From positions 62,001 to 126,000 of the forward strand of contig MQUF01000002.1 of NCBI GenBank assembly GCA_001914235.1: a stretch of DNA of 64,000 nucleotides, read 5' to 3'. Numbering within the stretch: the first letter of the stretch is position 1; each line of letters starts with the position of its first letter. Source of the stretch: Desulfobulbaceae bacterium DB1 (lineage in GTDB: Bacteria > Desulfobacterota > Desulfobulbia > Desulfobulbales > SURF-16). The translations under genes were made by a program, and so were the position numbers. Below are positions 51,334 to 60,162 of this stretch, piece after piece. The notes beneath the pieces are model-generated. The model saw only the letters and a list, made by a program, of their open reading frames with translations. It made no database searches and was not told the origin of the DNA.

Positions 51334-52371
51334 ATGACAATGAAAAAAATGAAAAGAAACAGCCTGCTGAAACGGCGCTGGCGCAAATTCACCGCCAACG
51401 GGAGAGGGTTCTACAGCCTCATCATCTTTGCCGTTCTTTTCATCTTCAGCCTGGGAGCGGAGCTTATCAGCAACGACAAACCATTGCTGGTCATTTATGA
51501 GGGGGACTTTTATTATCCCTTGCTGCAAACCTACCCGGAAACAACTTTCGGCGGCGATTTCGCCACCGAAACGGACTACCGGGATCCTTATATTCTCGAA
51601 AAGATAACCACCGGCGGCAACCGGGTTTTCTTCCCGCTCAATCCCCACAGCTATTCTTCCATCAATCCCAACCTCGATGTGCCGGTCCCCTCCCCGCCGA
51701 CCAGGGAAAACCTGCTCGGCACCGATGACCGGGGTCGCGATGTTCTGGCCCGCCTGCTCTACGGCTTCAGACTTTCCATTCTGTTCGGCCTGGCACTTAC
51801 CCTGGTGGGAACCCTGACCGGCATCCTGGCCGGAGCGATTCAGGGCTATTTCGGCGGCAGAACCGATCTTTTTTTCCAGCGGTTCATTGAAATCTGGAGC
51901 TCCATGCCGGAACTGTATCTGCTCATCATTTTTTCCTCTATTTTCAAACCAAGCCTGCTGCTGCTGCTTGTTCTGCTATCCATGTTCGGCTGGATGGGCC
52001 TGTCCGATTACGTGCGGGCGGAATTTCTCAAAAGCCGCAACCTCGATTACGTCACGGCGGCCAAGGCCATGGGGGTTGGCGACGCCACCATCATGTTCCG
52101 CCATCTGCTGCCGAACGGCATGACCCCGGTCATCACCTTTCTCCCCTTTCGCATGTCAGGCGCCATTCTCGCCTTGACCAGTCTTGATTTTCTCGGTCTC
52201 GGCGTGCCGCCGCCCACCCCGAGTCTCGGTGAACTGCTGGCCCAGGGCAAGGCCAACATCGATGCCTGGTGGCTGTCGCTCAGCACCTTCATCGTCCTGG
52301 TCGGCACCCTGATCCTGCTTATTTTTATCGGGGAAGCATTGCGTGAAACCTTTGACCCCCGCAAGGTGTGA
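51334..52371 (+). CDS. yejE: Peptide ABC transporter permease, YejE-like
   Basis: A 345-residue permease with the long periplasmic loop after TM1 typical of YejE (FYYPLLQTYPETTFGGDF). LGTDDRGRDVLARLLYGFR is the DppC/OppC family signature and the EAA loop YVTAAKAMGVGDATIMFRHL is present. It is 20 bp after yejB; its stop precedes the yejF ATG by one base. Confidence 0.92.
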   Translation: MTMKKMKRNSLLKRRWRKFTANGRGFYSLIIFAVLFIFSLGAELISNDKPLLVIYEGDFYYPLLQTYPETTFGGDFATETDYRDPYILEKITTGGNRVFFPLNPHSYSSINPNLDVPVPSPPTRENLLGTDDRGRDVLARLLYGFRLSILFGLALTLVGTLTGILAGAIQGYFGGRTDLFFQRFIEIWSSMPELYLLIIFSSIFKPSLLLLLVLLSMFGWMGLSDYVRAEFLKSRNLDYVTAAKAMGVGDATIMFRHLLPNGMTPVITFLPFRMSGAILALTSLDFLGLGVPPPTPSLGELLAQGKANIDAWWLSLSTFIVLVGTLILLIFIGEALRETFDPRKV

Positions 52372-52372
52372 A

Positions 52373-53971
52373 ATGAACGGCACACTGCTCGACATACAAC
52401 ATCTCAATGGCGGATTTCATACCGCGGACGGACATGAAGATGTCCTGCGTGATGTGTCCCTGTCAATTGCGCCGGGAAAAACCGCGGCGCTCGTCGGCGA
52501 GTCCGGCTCCGGAAAATCGGTAACCGCGCTTTCCATCCTCCAGCTTCTTGAACGGGAGGCCTTCAGCTGCAGCGGCCGCATACTCTTCGAGGGGCGGAAT
52601 CTGCTCGGACTGCCGGAGGAAAAACTGCGGACAATACGCGGCAATGACATTGCCATGATCTTCCAGGAGCCCATGACCTCGCTCAATCCGGTCTACACCA
52701 TCGGCGATCAGCTTATGGAACCGCTCACCATCCATCAGAACCTCTCGGTTGAGGAGGCGCGGCAAAAAGCGGTGCAGCTGCTCGGTAAAACCGGCATTCC
52801 CGACCCGGAAAAAAGGATGGAGAGCTTCCCGCACCAGCTTTCCGGCGGTCAACGCCAGCGGGTGATGATCGCCATGGCCCTGGCCTGCCGTCCCAAACTG
52901 CTTATTGCCGACGAACCGACCACGGCCCTTGACGTGACCATTCAGGCCCAGATTCTCGCCCTGCTGCAAAATTTACAAAAGGAAATGGGCATGGCCATCC
53001 TGCTCATCACTCACGATCTGCACATGGTGAACAAGGTGGCGGATTATGTTTATATCATGCATGAAGGCCACATTGTTGAACATGGACCCACCAACGCAAT
53101 CTTCTCCTCGCCGCGCGATCCCTATACCCAAAAGCTGCTGAGCAGCGTGCCGAAGGGCGATCCTCTTTTCCGGGAAAATGCCCCGCCGCTCCTGACAATC
53201 ACCAATCTCTGCTGCAGCTTCTCCATCAAAAAAGGTTTTTTCAGACGCACGGTCGGCGAAATCAAGGCGGTTGACAATGTCAGTCTCATCATCCGCAAGG
53301 GATCGACGTTTGCCGTGGTCGGCGAGTCCGGTTCCGGCAAGACCACCCTTGGTCTCGCCATTCTCAGGCTGGTCCACGGCACGGGAACGATTCTCTTCCA
53401 GGGTGACGATATTCTCCGAAAAAAAAGCGGAGAAATGCAGACCTTGCGCAGCCGGCTGCAGATCGTTTTCCAGGACCCCTTTTCTTCCCTTTCCCCGCGT
53501 TTCACCGTTTTTCAGATCATTGAAGAGGGACTGAAGGTGCACAAGATCGGCGGCACGAAAGAAAAAAGGCGGGAAATCGTTGAATCCGTGCTGCACGAAG
53601 TCGGTCTGACCGCCGAAATAGCCGACCGCTACCCCCACGAATTTTCCGGCGGACAACGCCAGAGAATCGCCATTGCCCGCGCCATTGCCCTGAAGCCGAC
53701 GTTCATTGTGCTTGACGAGCCAACCAGCGCGCTTGATATGACCATCCAGGCGCAGATCATCGATCTGCTCCGTGAATTACAGAAAAAATACGCCATCACC
53801 TATCTCTTTATCTCCCATGACCTGCGGGTGGTCAAGGCCCTGGCCGAGGAGGTGGCGGTGATGAAGGACGGCAAGATTGTCGAAAGCGGCCCCTCAGCCC
53901 GCATCTTCGCCGATCCGGCCCATCCGTATACGCAAAAACTGTTCGGCGCGGCTTTTGACCTCAAGGCCTAA
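52373..53971 (+). CDS. yejF: Peptide ABC transporter ATPase with two nucleotide-binding domains, YejF-like
   Basis: ATG 52373 after AAGGTG gives 532-533 residues; a longer frame overlaps yejE. Two complete ATPase halves: Walker A GESGSGKS twice, signatures LSGGQRQRV and FSGGQRQRI, Walker [13 protein letters not shown] and [11 protein letters not shown]. It powers import through YejB/YejE of peptides delivered by YejA. Final gene of the operon. Confidence 0.93.
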   Translation: MNGTLLDIQHLNGGFHTADGHEDVLRDVSLSIAPGKTAALVGESGSGKSVTALSILQLLEREAFSCSGRILFEGRNLLGLPEEKLRTIRGNDIAMIFQEPMTSLNPVYTIGDQLMEPLTIHQNLSVEEARQKAVQLLGKTGIPDPEKRMESFPHQLSGGQRQRVMIAMALACRPKLLIADEPTTALDVTIQAQILALLQNLQKEMGMAILLITHDLHMVNKVADYVYIMHEGHIVEHGPTNAIFSSPRDPYTQKLLSSVPKGDPLFRENAPPLLTITNLCCSFSIKKGFFRRTVGEIKAVDNVSLIIRKGSTFAVVGESGSGKTTLGLAILRLVHGTGTILFQGDDILRKKSGEMQTLRSRLQIVFQDPFSSLSPRFTVFQIIEEGLKVHKIGGTKEKRREIVESVLHEVGLTAEIADRYPHEFSGGQRQRIAIARAIALKPTFIVLDEPTSALDMTIQAQIIDLLRELQKKYAITYLFISHDLRVVKALAEEVAVMKDGKIVESGPSARIFADPAHPYTQKLFGAAFDLKA

Positions 53972-54058
53972 ATAACGCTTGTTATTCATTTTCTTTTTCC
54001 AGTATCATGACTGGTAAAATTACTCATTTTTTTCAACCCCGATAATGAAGGATCAACG

Positions 54059-54916
54059 ATGAACAAAACATTTACCCTTGTTGCCTCCCTGCTGTTTGTC
54101 AGCTTCTTTTTCACCTGTCCCGCCATGGCGGCCCAGAACCCCTGGGAAATGAAGCTGCCCTTCCAAGAGGCAACCATCGACTACACCCTCACCGGTTCGG
54201 AAAACGGCACGGAAACGCTTTATATCCGGGATTACGGCAAGGAGCGCGCCAGATACCGCAAGACAACCACCAAGGTCATGTTTGTCACCACAGACACCAA
54301 TGAGGCCGAGATTACCACCCCGGACTGGATTTACACCATTGACCTGAATGCAAAAAGCGGAACAAAAACGACCAATCCCGTTAAATTCATGGTCGAGGAA
54401 TACAACCGGCTGTCAAGCAATGAACAGCAGATGGTCGATAAGAACGCCGAGGAAATAGGCATGTCCGCCCTCCAGGGCATGCAGGGGTCCGTGCAGCAGA
54501 ATGCCGGAGAAATCCTGGGATATAACTGCGACCTGGTCACGGTTGCCGGCACCACCAGCTATTCCATCCACGGCACGGATATCCCACTGAAATCGGATGT
54601 CAACCTGATGGGCATGCAATTTTCCTCCGCCGCCACCGCCATCAACAAAGGGCCGGTGAACGGGGATGTCTTTACCCCGCCCGCCGGTGTCGCCGTCGAA
54701 CATGATGTGCAGGCTGACGAAGCTGCCCGCGCCATGGCAAAATCAACCATCGACACCCTGAAATCCCCGGATGCCAAAGAGAAAATGCAGCAGCAGGCCG
54801 CCTCGATGGGAGCGGCGCGACAGGATGCGGGTACGCCGCCGGCAGGCCAGGGCGGCACAAACGATCAGGATGTGCGGAAGGCGATGGATGCAATCAAGGG
54901 CCTCTTCGGCAATTAA
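54059..54916 (+). CDS. Secreted protein of unknown function
   Basis: A 285-residue protein with a clear signal peptide (MNKTFTLVASLL to AMAA). The mature N-terminal two-thirds contain beta-rich segments similar in layout to DUF4412-type proteins (YTLTGSENGTETLYIRDYG, then AGEILGYNCDLV, a typical G-x-x-C motif). The C-terminal 70 residues are Ala/Gln-rich and low in complexity. It lies 87 bp after yejF and 20 bp before the malic enzyme; cotranscription with the latter is possible. No specific role can be assigned. Confidence 0.75.
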   Translation: MNKTFTLVASLLFVSFFFTCPAMAAQNPWEMKLPFQEATIDYTLTGSENGTETLYIRDYGKERARYRKTTTKVMFVTTDTNEAEITTPDWIYTIDLNAKSGTKTTNPVKFMVEEYNRLSSNEQQMVDKNAEEIGMSALQGMQGSVQQNAGEILGYNCDLVTVAGTTSYSIHGTDIPLKSDVNLMGMQFSSAATAINKGPVNGDVFTPPAGVAVEHDVQADEAARAMAKSTIDTLKSPDAKEKMQQQAASMGAARQDAGTPPAGQGGTNDQDVRKAMDAIKGLFGN

Positions 54917-54936
54917 CAAAAAACAGGGTTGAAATT

Positions 54937-56685
54937 ATGACGGAAGACATGTACGCATTCAAGTATGGCGAATACGGCAATACCGAATCAATTATCGTCA
55001 AAAAAACCGGGCTTGCGCTCCAGTATTTCAACCACATCAACAAAGGAACGGCCTTTACCGAAGATGAACGCAAACGTCTCGGCCTTGACGGCGCTTTTCC
55101 GCCCTCTCCCCGTCCCCTTGCACTGCAGGTGGTCAACAGCGCGGAAAAGGTGCGAAACAAGGAAAACGACATTGAGCGCTACATTTACATTCGCGCCCTG
55201 TACGACCGCAACACCACCCTGGCCCACGCCCTGATTCAAAGCGACATCGAAAAACTGATGGGCATCATCTACACCCCCACCGTGGGACTCGCCTGTCAGC
55301 GTTATTCCTCCATTTTCCGCACCGCCAACGGCATCCATTTTTACCCCGGCAACATCGACCGGGCCGAGGAAATCCTGCGCAGCTACGTGCACCTGGGAAT
55401 CAGGGTGGCGGTGGTCACCGACAACCAGGGAATCCTGGGCATCGGCGACCAGGGAGCGGGCGGCATTGCCATCTGCCTGGGCAAACTGATGCTTTATACC
55501 CAGGGGGCGGGAATTGCCCCTTGGCACTGTCTGCCGGTTTCCCTTGATGTGGGCACCAACAACAAGGCCCTGCTGGAAGATGAATACTATCTCGGCTGGC
55601 GTCATTCCAGGCTCTCCGGCGACGAGTATGTCAGATTCGTCCAGCGCTTTGCCAAGGCGTTCCGGGCCGTCTTTCCCAACGCCCTCTGCCAGTGGGAGGA
55701 TTTTTCCAAGCAGAACGCCTTTGCCATTCGCGACGCCTACCTGCATGACCTGATTTCCTTTAATGACGATATCCAGGGCACGGGTGCGGTAACATTGGCC
55801 GGCATCCTGACCGCCATGCGAATTAAAAAAGAAAAGCTGGAGGATCAGGTCTATCTCATCCATGGTGCCGGTGCAGGCGGGGTGGGCATTGCCGAACAGA
55901 TTGAAACCGCGTTGCGGGAAAAAGGCTTAAGCCCCCAGGAAGCCCGGCGCCGGATCTTTACCCTGGACAGCCGCGGACTGGTGACGACAACACGCAACCT
56001 TGAACCCTATAAGGAAAAATTCGCCAAGGATCCGGCCGGACTCCCCTGGTATCAACAGGACGGGGACGGCTCCCTGGTCAATGTGGTGAAAAACGAAAAG
56101 GTGACGGTTTTAATCGGCACCTCCGGTCAGGGTGGTTGTTTTACCGAAGATGTGATAAAGGCGTCTCTCGGCAATACGTCACGACCGGTCATCCTGCCGC
56201 TCAGCAATCCCACCTCCATGACCGAGGCCCTGCCCGAGGACATTTACCGATGGACGGATGGCCGGGCGCTGGTCGCCACCGGCAGCCCCTTCCCGCCGGT
56301 AACCCATAACGGCCGGACATACAGGGTCGCGCAGTGCAACAACGTTTTTGTCTTTCCCGGCGTCGGACTCGGCATCATTGCTTCCGGGGCCAAGGAGGTG
56401 TTGCCCTCCTTTTTCACCGCCGCGGCTCATGCGGTTTCCCGCTGCGTCACCGATGAGGCCATGGAACGGGGTGAACTGCTGCCGCCGGTGGCAACCCTGC
56501 GAGAGGTCAGCCAAAAGGTGGCCCAGGCCGTGGGCCTGACGGCAATCACCGCCAATGTGGGTCGTCTTTGCGCCTTCAGCGACTTCCAGCATGACAATGA
56601 CCCAAAGCGGCTGGCCGCCCTGATTGCCGGCATGCGCTGGGATCCCGAGTACCTGCCCATCGAGGTGAGGCACTTTTCACTTTAG
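54937..56685 (+). CDS. maeA: NAD-type malic enzyme
   Basis: A 582-residue malic enzyme, the long type similar in length to E. coli MaeA and mitochondrial enzymes. It converts malate to pyruvate and CO2. YTPTVGLACQRYSSIFR, the NAD site VYLIHGAGAGGVGIAEQ, FNDDIQGTGAVTLAGI with metal-binding Asp, and PLSNPTSMTEA are present. Cofactor preference (NAD or NADP) cannot be settled by eye. It converges with the next gene. Confidence 0.93.
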   Translation: MTEDMYAFKYGEYGNTESIIVKKTGLALQYFNHINKGTAFTEDERKRLGLDGAFPPSPRPLALQVVNSAEKVRNKENDIERYIYIRALYDRNTTLAHALIQSDIEKLMGIIYTPTVGLACQRYSSIFRTANGIHFYPGNIDRAEEILRSYVHLGIRVAVVTDNQGILGIGDQGAGGIAICLGKLMLYTQGAGIAPWHCLPVSLDVGTNNKALLEDEYYLGWRHSRLSGDEYVRFVQRFAKAFRAVFPNALCQWEDFSKQNAFAIRDAYLHDLISFNDDIQGTGAVTLAGILTAMRIKKEKLEDQVYLIHGAGAGGVGIAEQIETALREKGLSPQEARRRIFTLDSRGLVTTTRNLEPYKEKFAKDPAGLPWYQQDGDGSLVNVVKNEKVTVLIGTSGQGGCFTEDVIKASLGNTSRPVILPLSNPTSMTEALPEDIYRWTDGRALVATGSPFPPVTHNGRTYRVAQCNNVFVFPGVGLGIIASGAKEVLPSFFTAAAHAVSRCVTDEAMERGELLPPVATLREVSQKVAQAVGLTAITANVGRLCAFSDFQHDNDPKRLAALIAGMRWDPEYLPIEVRHFSL

Positions 56686-56706
56686 CGCACTTCAGGCACT
56701 TCCCTG

Positions 56707-57213
56707 TCACTCCTTGCCGTGACGGCGGAGAAAGGGCACCCTGTCAATTTCCGGCAGGTGGGAGCTGCCGACCGCCGTGATCAACCAGAACCGCTCCGGT
56801 GTTTTCTTGATCTGCGCCATCAATGATTCCGACACCCAGTGGGAATCATCAATCAAATTATAAAAGGCGGAGTCAACCCCGAAAAAACCGTCCAGCATGT
56901 GGGCCACGGAGTGGACGATCTTGCTGAGATACCCTTGCGGCATGGCGTTCCAGCGGCCCATATCACCAAAACCTTCCTCCTCGAGTTCACCGAGCAGTTT
57001 GGCAAGCAAACTTTTATTGCCGGCAATTGCCTTGGCAAGCATTCCGGCAAACCCCGCATCCACCCCGGCACGGGCTTGCCCTTCGTCCACCGTCACCTGT
57101 TCATAGCGGATCAGTACCGTGGCGGCAAAAAAATGGTTCACCTTGTTTATGGCCGCTCGCAGATCAGGCCCATCGACCAGAAAATAATGGGTATTGATGA
57201 AATCGGAATCCAT
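56707..57213 (-). CDS. Uncharacterised soluble protein linked to the antiporter gene
   Basis: A 168-residue protein, probably all helical with short beta parts, no signal peptide or TM segment. Recognisable stretches (DGPDLRAAINKVNHFFAATVLIRY; GDMGRWNAMPQGYLSKIVHS; MLDGFFGVDSAFYNLIDDSHW; FWLITAVGSS) look conserved but I cannot name the family. It is 27 bp downstream of the antiporter on the same strand and likely shares its transcript. Confidence 0.7.
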   Translation of the reverse strand: MDSDFINTHYFLVDGPDLRAAINKVNHFFAATVLIRYEQVTVDEGQARAGVDAGFAGMLAKAIAGNKSLLAKLLGELEEEGFGDMGRWNAMPQGYLSKIVHSVAHMLDGFFGVDSAFYNLIDDSHWVSESLMAQIKKTPERFWLITAVGSSHLPEIDRVPFLRRHGKE

Positions 57214-57240
57214 TGTCTCCTCATTTTTTTACGAGACCGG

Positions 57241-59379
57241 TTACAGCGCCTCATTTTTCGGCCGATACACAATCAAGAGAGGCCGGTGAATCGATCGGGC
57301 CACGGTTTCAGCCAGAGAACCAAAAAAGAGCCTCTGCAAAACGTTTTTGCGCAATGTGCCCATGATCACCAGGTCATGTTTTTCCGCTTCCTTGAAAATG
57401 GTTTCCTGGCGGGCCTCTGTTTTTTCCACCTGGAAACGCATTTGCGCGCTGATGTCAAGACGCCTCATCCATCTTTTTATCTCTTCTTTTTTTACGACGG
57501 CCTTATCATCGGATTCATCCGCCGAAAGCAGATACAGGATGGTGATCTGATGACTGCCGACACGGGAAAAGGCATGGACAATCGCTTCAACATCGGCGAG
57601 TTCATCCATGCTTCTGACCGGGACGAGAATCTTCTCCGTATGCAGTTCGCCGTAAAACCTTACCACCACAACCGGGCAGGCAACATTGCCCGCCACTTTT
57701 TCAAGAATTTCATGAAATCCCTGGGCGGTTCCCTCCAAGGGATAACCGAGCACCACCGCCTTTGCCCGGTTGTACTCGACCGCGGCCACCAAACCGGAAG
57801 CGACACTTTTGTCAGGGATCAGTTCGGTGACGAGTTCATAGCCGAGGCTTTTGGCCTCCTCTTTTTCGTCGCGAAACAGATTTTCAACAGCAGCCGCGTG
57901 CGCCACTTTATTTCGATCAGGCCCCACAACCCGCACCGCCAAGGGTATTGCATGATAATGATGGGCGAGTATTGTCGCGATCCGCGCCAAACCACATACG
58001 GTCAAGGGGTGAGAGGCGCCGAAGGCGACAACGCCGTCAGGCGCGGGATGGGGTTGCAGCTTTTCCCAGCTCCAGGGCACCAGGGAAACATCGGCATAGG
58101 GTCGCGGATCTTTCCCGTTCCGCTTGGTTTTCCCCCCTGTCGTTTGTTTCCGGTCCAGCCTGGAGGCTGGGACTTCACCGGCCTGCTGCGCGGCAAACCT
58201 GGCACAGAGAGGACCGGTGAGCTCGGAGAGCATGACGCCGACCAGCACCACCGGGGCGACAATCTGGGAAAAAACCGCAAGCTTCGGCTCGCTGCCGATC
58301 AGTATCACCAGACCGATGGCGACCTCGGCCTGGGGCACCAGCGCCAGGCCGAGATATTTTCGCACCGCGACCGGCGCTTTGGCAAGCAATGCCCCGCTGT
58401 ATGCCCCGCTGTATTTGCCCATGACCCTGAAGGTGTAATAAACAAGTCCCAGCCAGCCGGCCTTACCGATCGCGGTGAAATCGAGATGGGTGCCGGCCAG
58501 GGTAAAAAAAAGCACATAGATGGGTGGTTCAAAGGCATTAAGCGCCCGGAACAGCCGGACATCGCGGGTCACACGGTTGATGACCGCAAAACCGGCCGCC
58601 ATGCCCGCCAGCAAGGGGGAAAAATGAAAATAACGGCACAGCTCGCCGCCGAGCAGCAGCAGGGCCAGCCCGGCGGTCAGCATCTCGCCCTGCCGCCGCA
58701 GGTAACGAGACACAAACGATATCAAAAGCCCGGTGACGACCCCGGTCAGCAACGACATCCCGACTTCGTACAGGCCACCCAGCAAGGGGCCGGCCAGCCA
58801 GCCGCCGCCGTCGCCGATCAACTGCCCGGCAAGGGACGTGGCCATGCCGAAAAAGACAATTGCCAATCCGTTATCAATGGCGATGACCGCCATCAGGGTG
58901 GAGGTCAATGGCCCTTTCGCCTTGATGTCCCGCATGACATGCAGGGTGGTGGCAGGGGCCGTTGCCACGGAAACGGAACCGAGGAGAAGGGCCATGACGA
59001 GATAATCAAGGGGCTGCTGAAAGTGGGAATTGATACCGAAAAACCGGGCAGCGGCATAGGAACCGCAGCTGACCAGGAGAAAAGCCCCCATGGCCTCAAA
59101 GCAACCGATCAGGGTAATACTTCTGGCCGCGGCCAGAACACGTTTCAGCTCGATCTGTTCGCCGATGCCGAAGGCGATCAGCATCAACGCGATCCGGGTG
59201 AAATGATCGAGCTGCCGGCCGAGGCTTTCCGCCGTCACCAGGCCGAATCCGCCCGGACCGAGAAGAAAGCCGGCCAGGATGTAGCCGGTGACGGAAGGCA
59301 GTTTGAGCAGCTGTCCCGCCTTGGCAACGAACATTCCCGTTGCCAGTAAAACAGCCAATCCAAGGGTAACTTCCTGCAT
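57241..59379 (-). CDS. CPA2-family cation/proton antiporter with C-terminal Usp domains
   Basis: A 712-residue membrane protein: 12-13 helices over 1-400 (SVTGYILAGFLLGPGG, typical CPA2), then two universal-stress-protein-like domains (about 430-560 and 560-710, the second ending VIMGTLRKNVLQRLFFGSLAETVARS). The core acidic motif reads AIDNGLAIVFFG, with Asp-Asn where antiporters often show Asp-Asp or Asn-Asp. Likely exports Na+ or K+ against H+, with the Usp part sensing nucleotide. GGAG precedes the ATG. Confidence 0.85.
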   Translation of the reverse strand: MQEVTLGLAVLLATGMFVAKAGQLLKLPSVTGYILAGFLLGPGGFGLVTAESLGRQLDHFTRIALMLIAFGIGEQIELKRVLAAARSITLIGCFEAMGAFLLVSCGSYAAARFFGINSHFQQPLDYLVMALLLGSVSVATAPATTLHVMRDIKAKGPLTSTLMAVIAIDNGLAIVFFGMATSLAGQLIGDGGGWLAGPLLGGLYEVGMSLLTGVVTGLLISFVSRYLRRQGEMLTAGLALLLLGGELCRYFHFSPLLAGMAAGFAVINRVTRDVRLFRALNAFEPPIYVLFFTLAGTHLDFTAIGKAGWLGLVYYTFRVMGKYSGAYSGALLAKAPVAVRKYLGLALVPQAEVAIGLVILIGSEPKLAVFSQIVAPVVLVGVMLSELTGPLCARFAAQQAGEVPASRLDRKQTTGGKTKRNGKDPRPYADVSLVPWSWEKLQPHPAPDGVVAFGASHPLTVCGLARIATILAHHYHAIPLAVRVVGPDRNKVAHAAAVENLFRDEKEEAKSLGYELVTELIPDKSVASGLVAAVEYNRAKAVVLGYPLEGTAQGFHEILEKVAGNVACPVVVVRFYGELHTEKILVPVRSMDELADVEAIVHAFSRVGSHQITILYLLSADESDDKAVVKKEEIKRWMRRLDISAQMRFQVEKTEARQETIFKEAEKHDLVIMGTLRKNVLQRLFFGSLAETVARSIHRPLLIVYRPKNEAL

Positions 59380-59402
59380 GAAACAGCGCTCCGCGTATTT
59401 GC

Positions 59403-59540
59403 AAAATTTGTAACTACTCAGGTGTTGAGGCTATAGACTGAAGACTGTCGGGCTGTCTGTACTGCATACGTTCATATTTTGTGACGTCTTTCCTTCAGCC
59501 TACAGCCTTTCGCCTATCTACCTGAATAGTTACCCAAATT
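59403..59540. repeat. MITE-like inverted repeat (about 138 bp)
   Basis: The left arm has GTAACTACTCAGGT (59410-59423), the right arm ACCTGAATAGTTAC (59520-59533), 13 of 14 complementary. Inside, GGCTATAGACTGAAGACTG faces CCTTCAGCCTACAGCC, again imperfectly inverted and made of short repeated words. No gene is inside. It sits in the 366-bp gap between the antiporter and the DUF1104-like gene and may be a non-autonomous mobile element. Confidence 0.65.
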
Positions 59541-59620
59541 ATATAAAAATCAGCCTGCTTTTATTGTAATGGCAAAAAGACGATTTCACCACCCAAGAAT
59601 GTTTTCCGACAAACTTCTTC

Positions 59621-59648
59621 TTGAATGAATCAAAAACCATGTGATAAA
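59621..59648 (+). promoter_or_regulatory. Promoter candidate for the DUF1104-like gene
   Basis: TTGAAT (59621-59626) and GATAAA (59643-59648) are 16 bp apart, about 95 bp before the ATG. Confidence 0.35.
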
Positions 59649-59745
59649 ATTTTCGTGACACGTTCATCCAATTCCCCTCTTTCCGATTCGTAAGGATTGC
59701 CGCCGATGATCGACTTCATGCAACGGATTAAGGGAGGAAACAGTT

Positions 59746-60069
59746 ATGCGGAAAATATTCAGCAACATTATCCCGGCCCTTGTCGGGATCGTTTTTTGCG
59801 GGGCCCCCGTTTTCGGGGCAACGGATTACAGCGCGATGTCCACCGAGGAACTGGCGCAGATGAGAGGAACCATGCGAGAGGCTCCGGCCGAGGAACGCGA
59901 GGCATTCCACCGCGAGTGGCAACAAAGATTCATGAATATGACGGCTGAAGAGCAGCGGAAATACGGTGGTCCGCCGGAAAATGCCCCACGGGACGGCTCC
60001 GGGGACGGATATGGTCGAGGCGGACAGGGAATGGGACCCGGCTCCGGCATGGGGGGAGGCAGAAGGTAA
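59746..60069 (+). CDS. Small secreted DUF1104-like protein
   Basis: A 107-residue protein with signal peptide (about 1-24, ending VFGA). The mature part DYSAMSTEELAQMRGTM, then EEREAFHREWQQRFMNMT resembles DUF1104, a short helical periplasmic domain. The tail is Gly-rich (GDGYGRGGQGMGPGSGMGGG). AGGGAGG precedes the ATG. Function unknown. It stands 93 bp before the chemoreceptor gene on the same strand. Confidence 0.75.
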   Translation: MRKIFSNIIPALVGIVFCGAPVFGATDYSAMSTEELAQMRGTMREAPAEEREAFHREWQQRFMNMTAEEQRKYGGPPENAPRDGSGDGYGRGGQGMGPGSGMGGGRR

Positions 60070-60162
60070 AAAAAGGATGGCTGTTTTTTTTGACAACACT
60101 ACCACAATGTACTAAAAATTTAATAATACATACTGTTCCCAATTTCTTTCCAAGGAGGCCCC

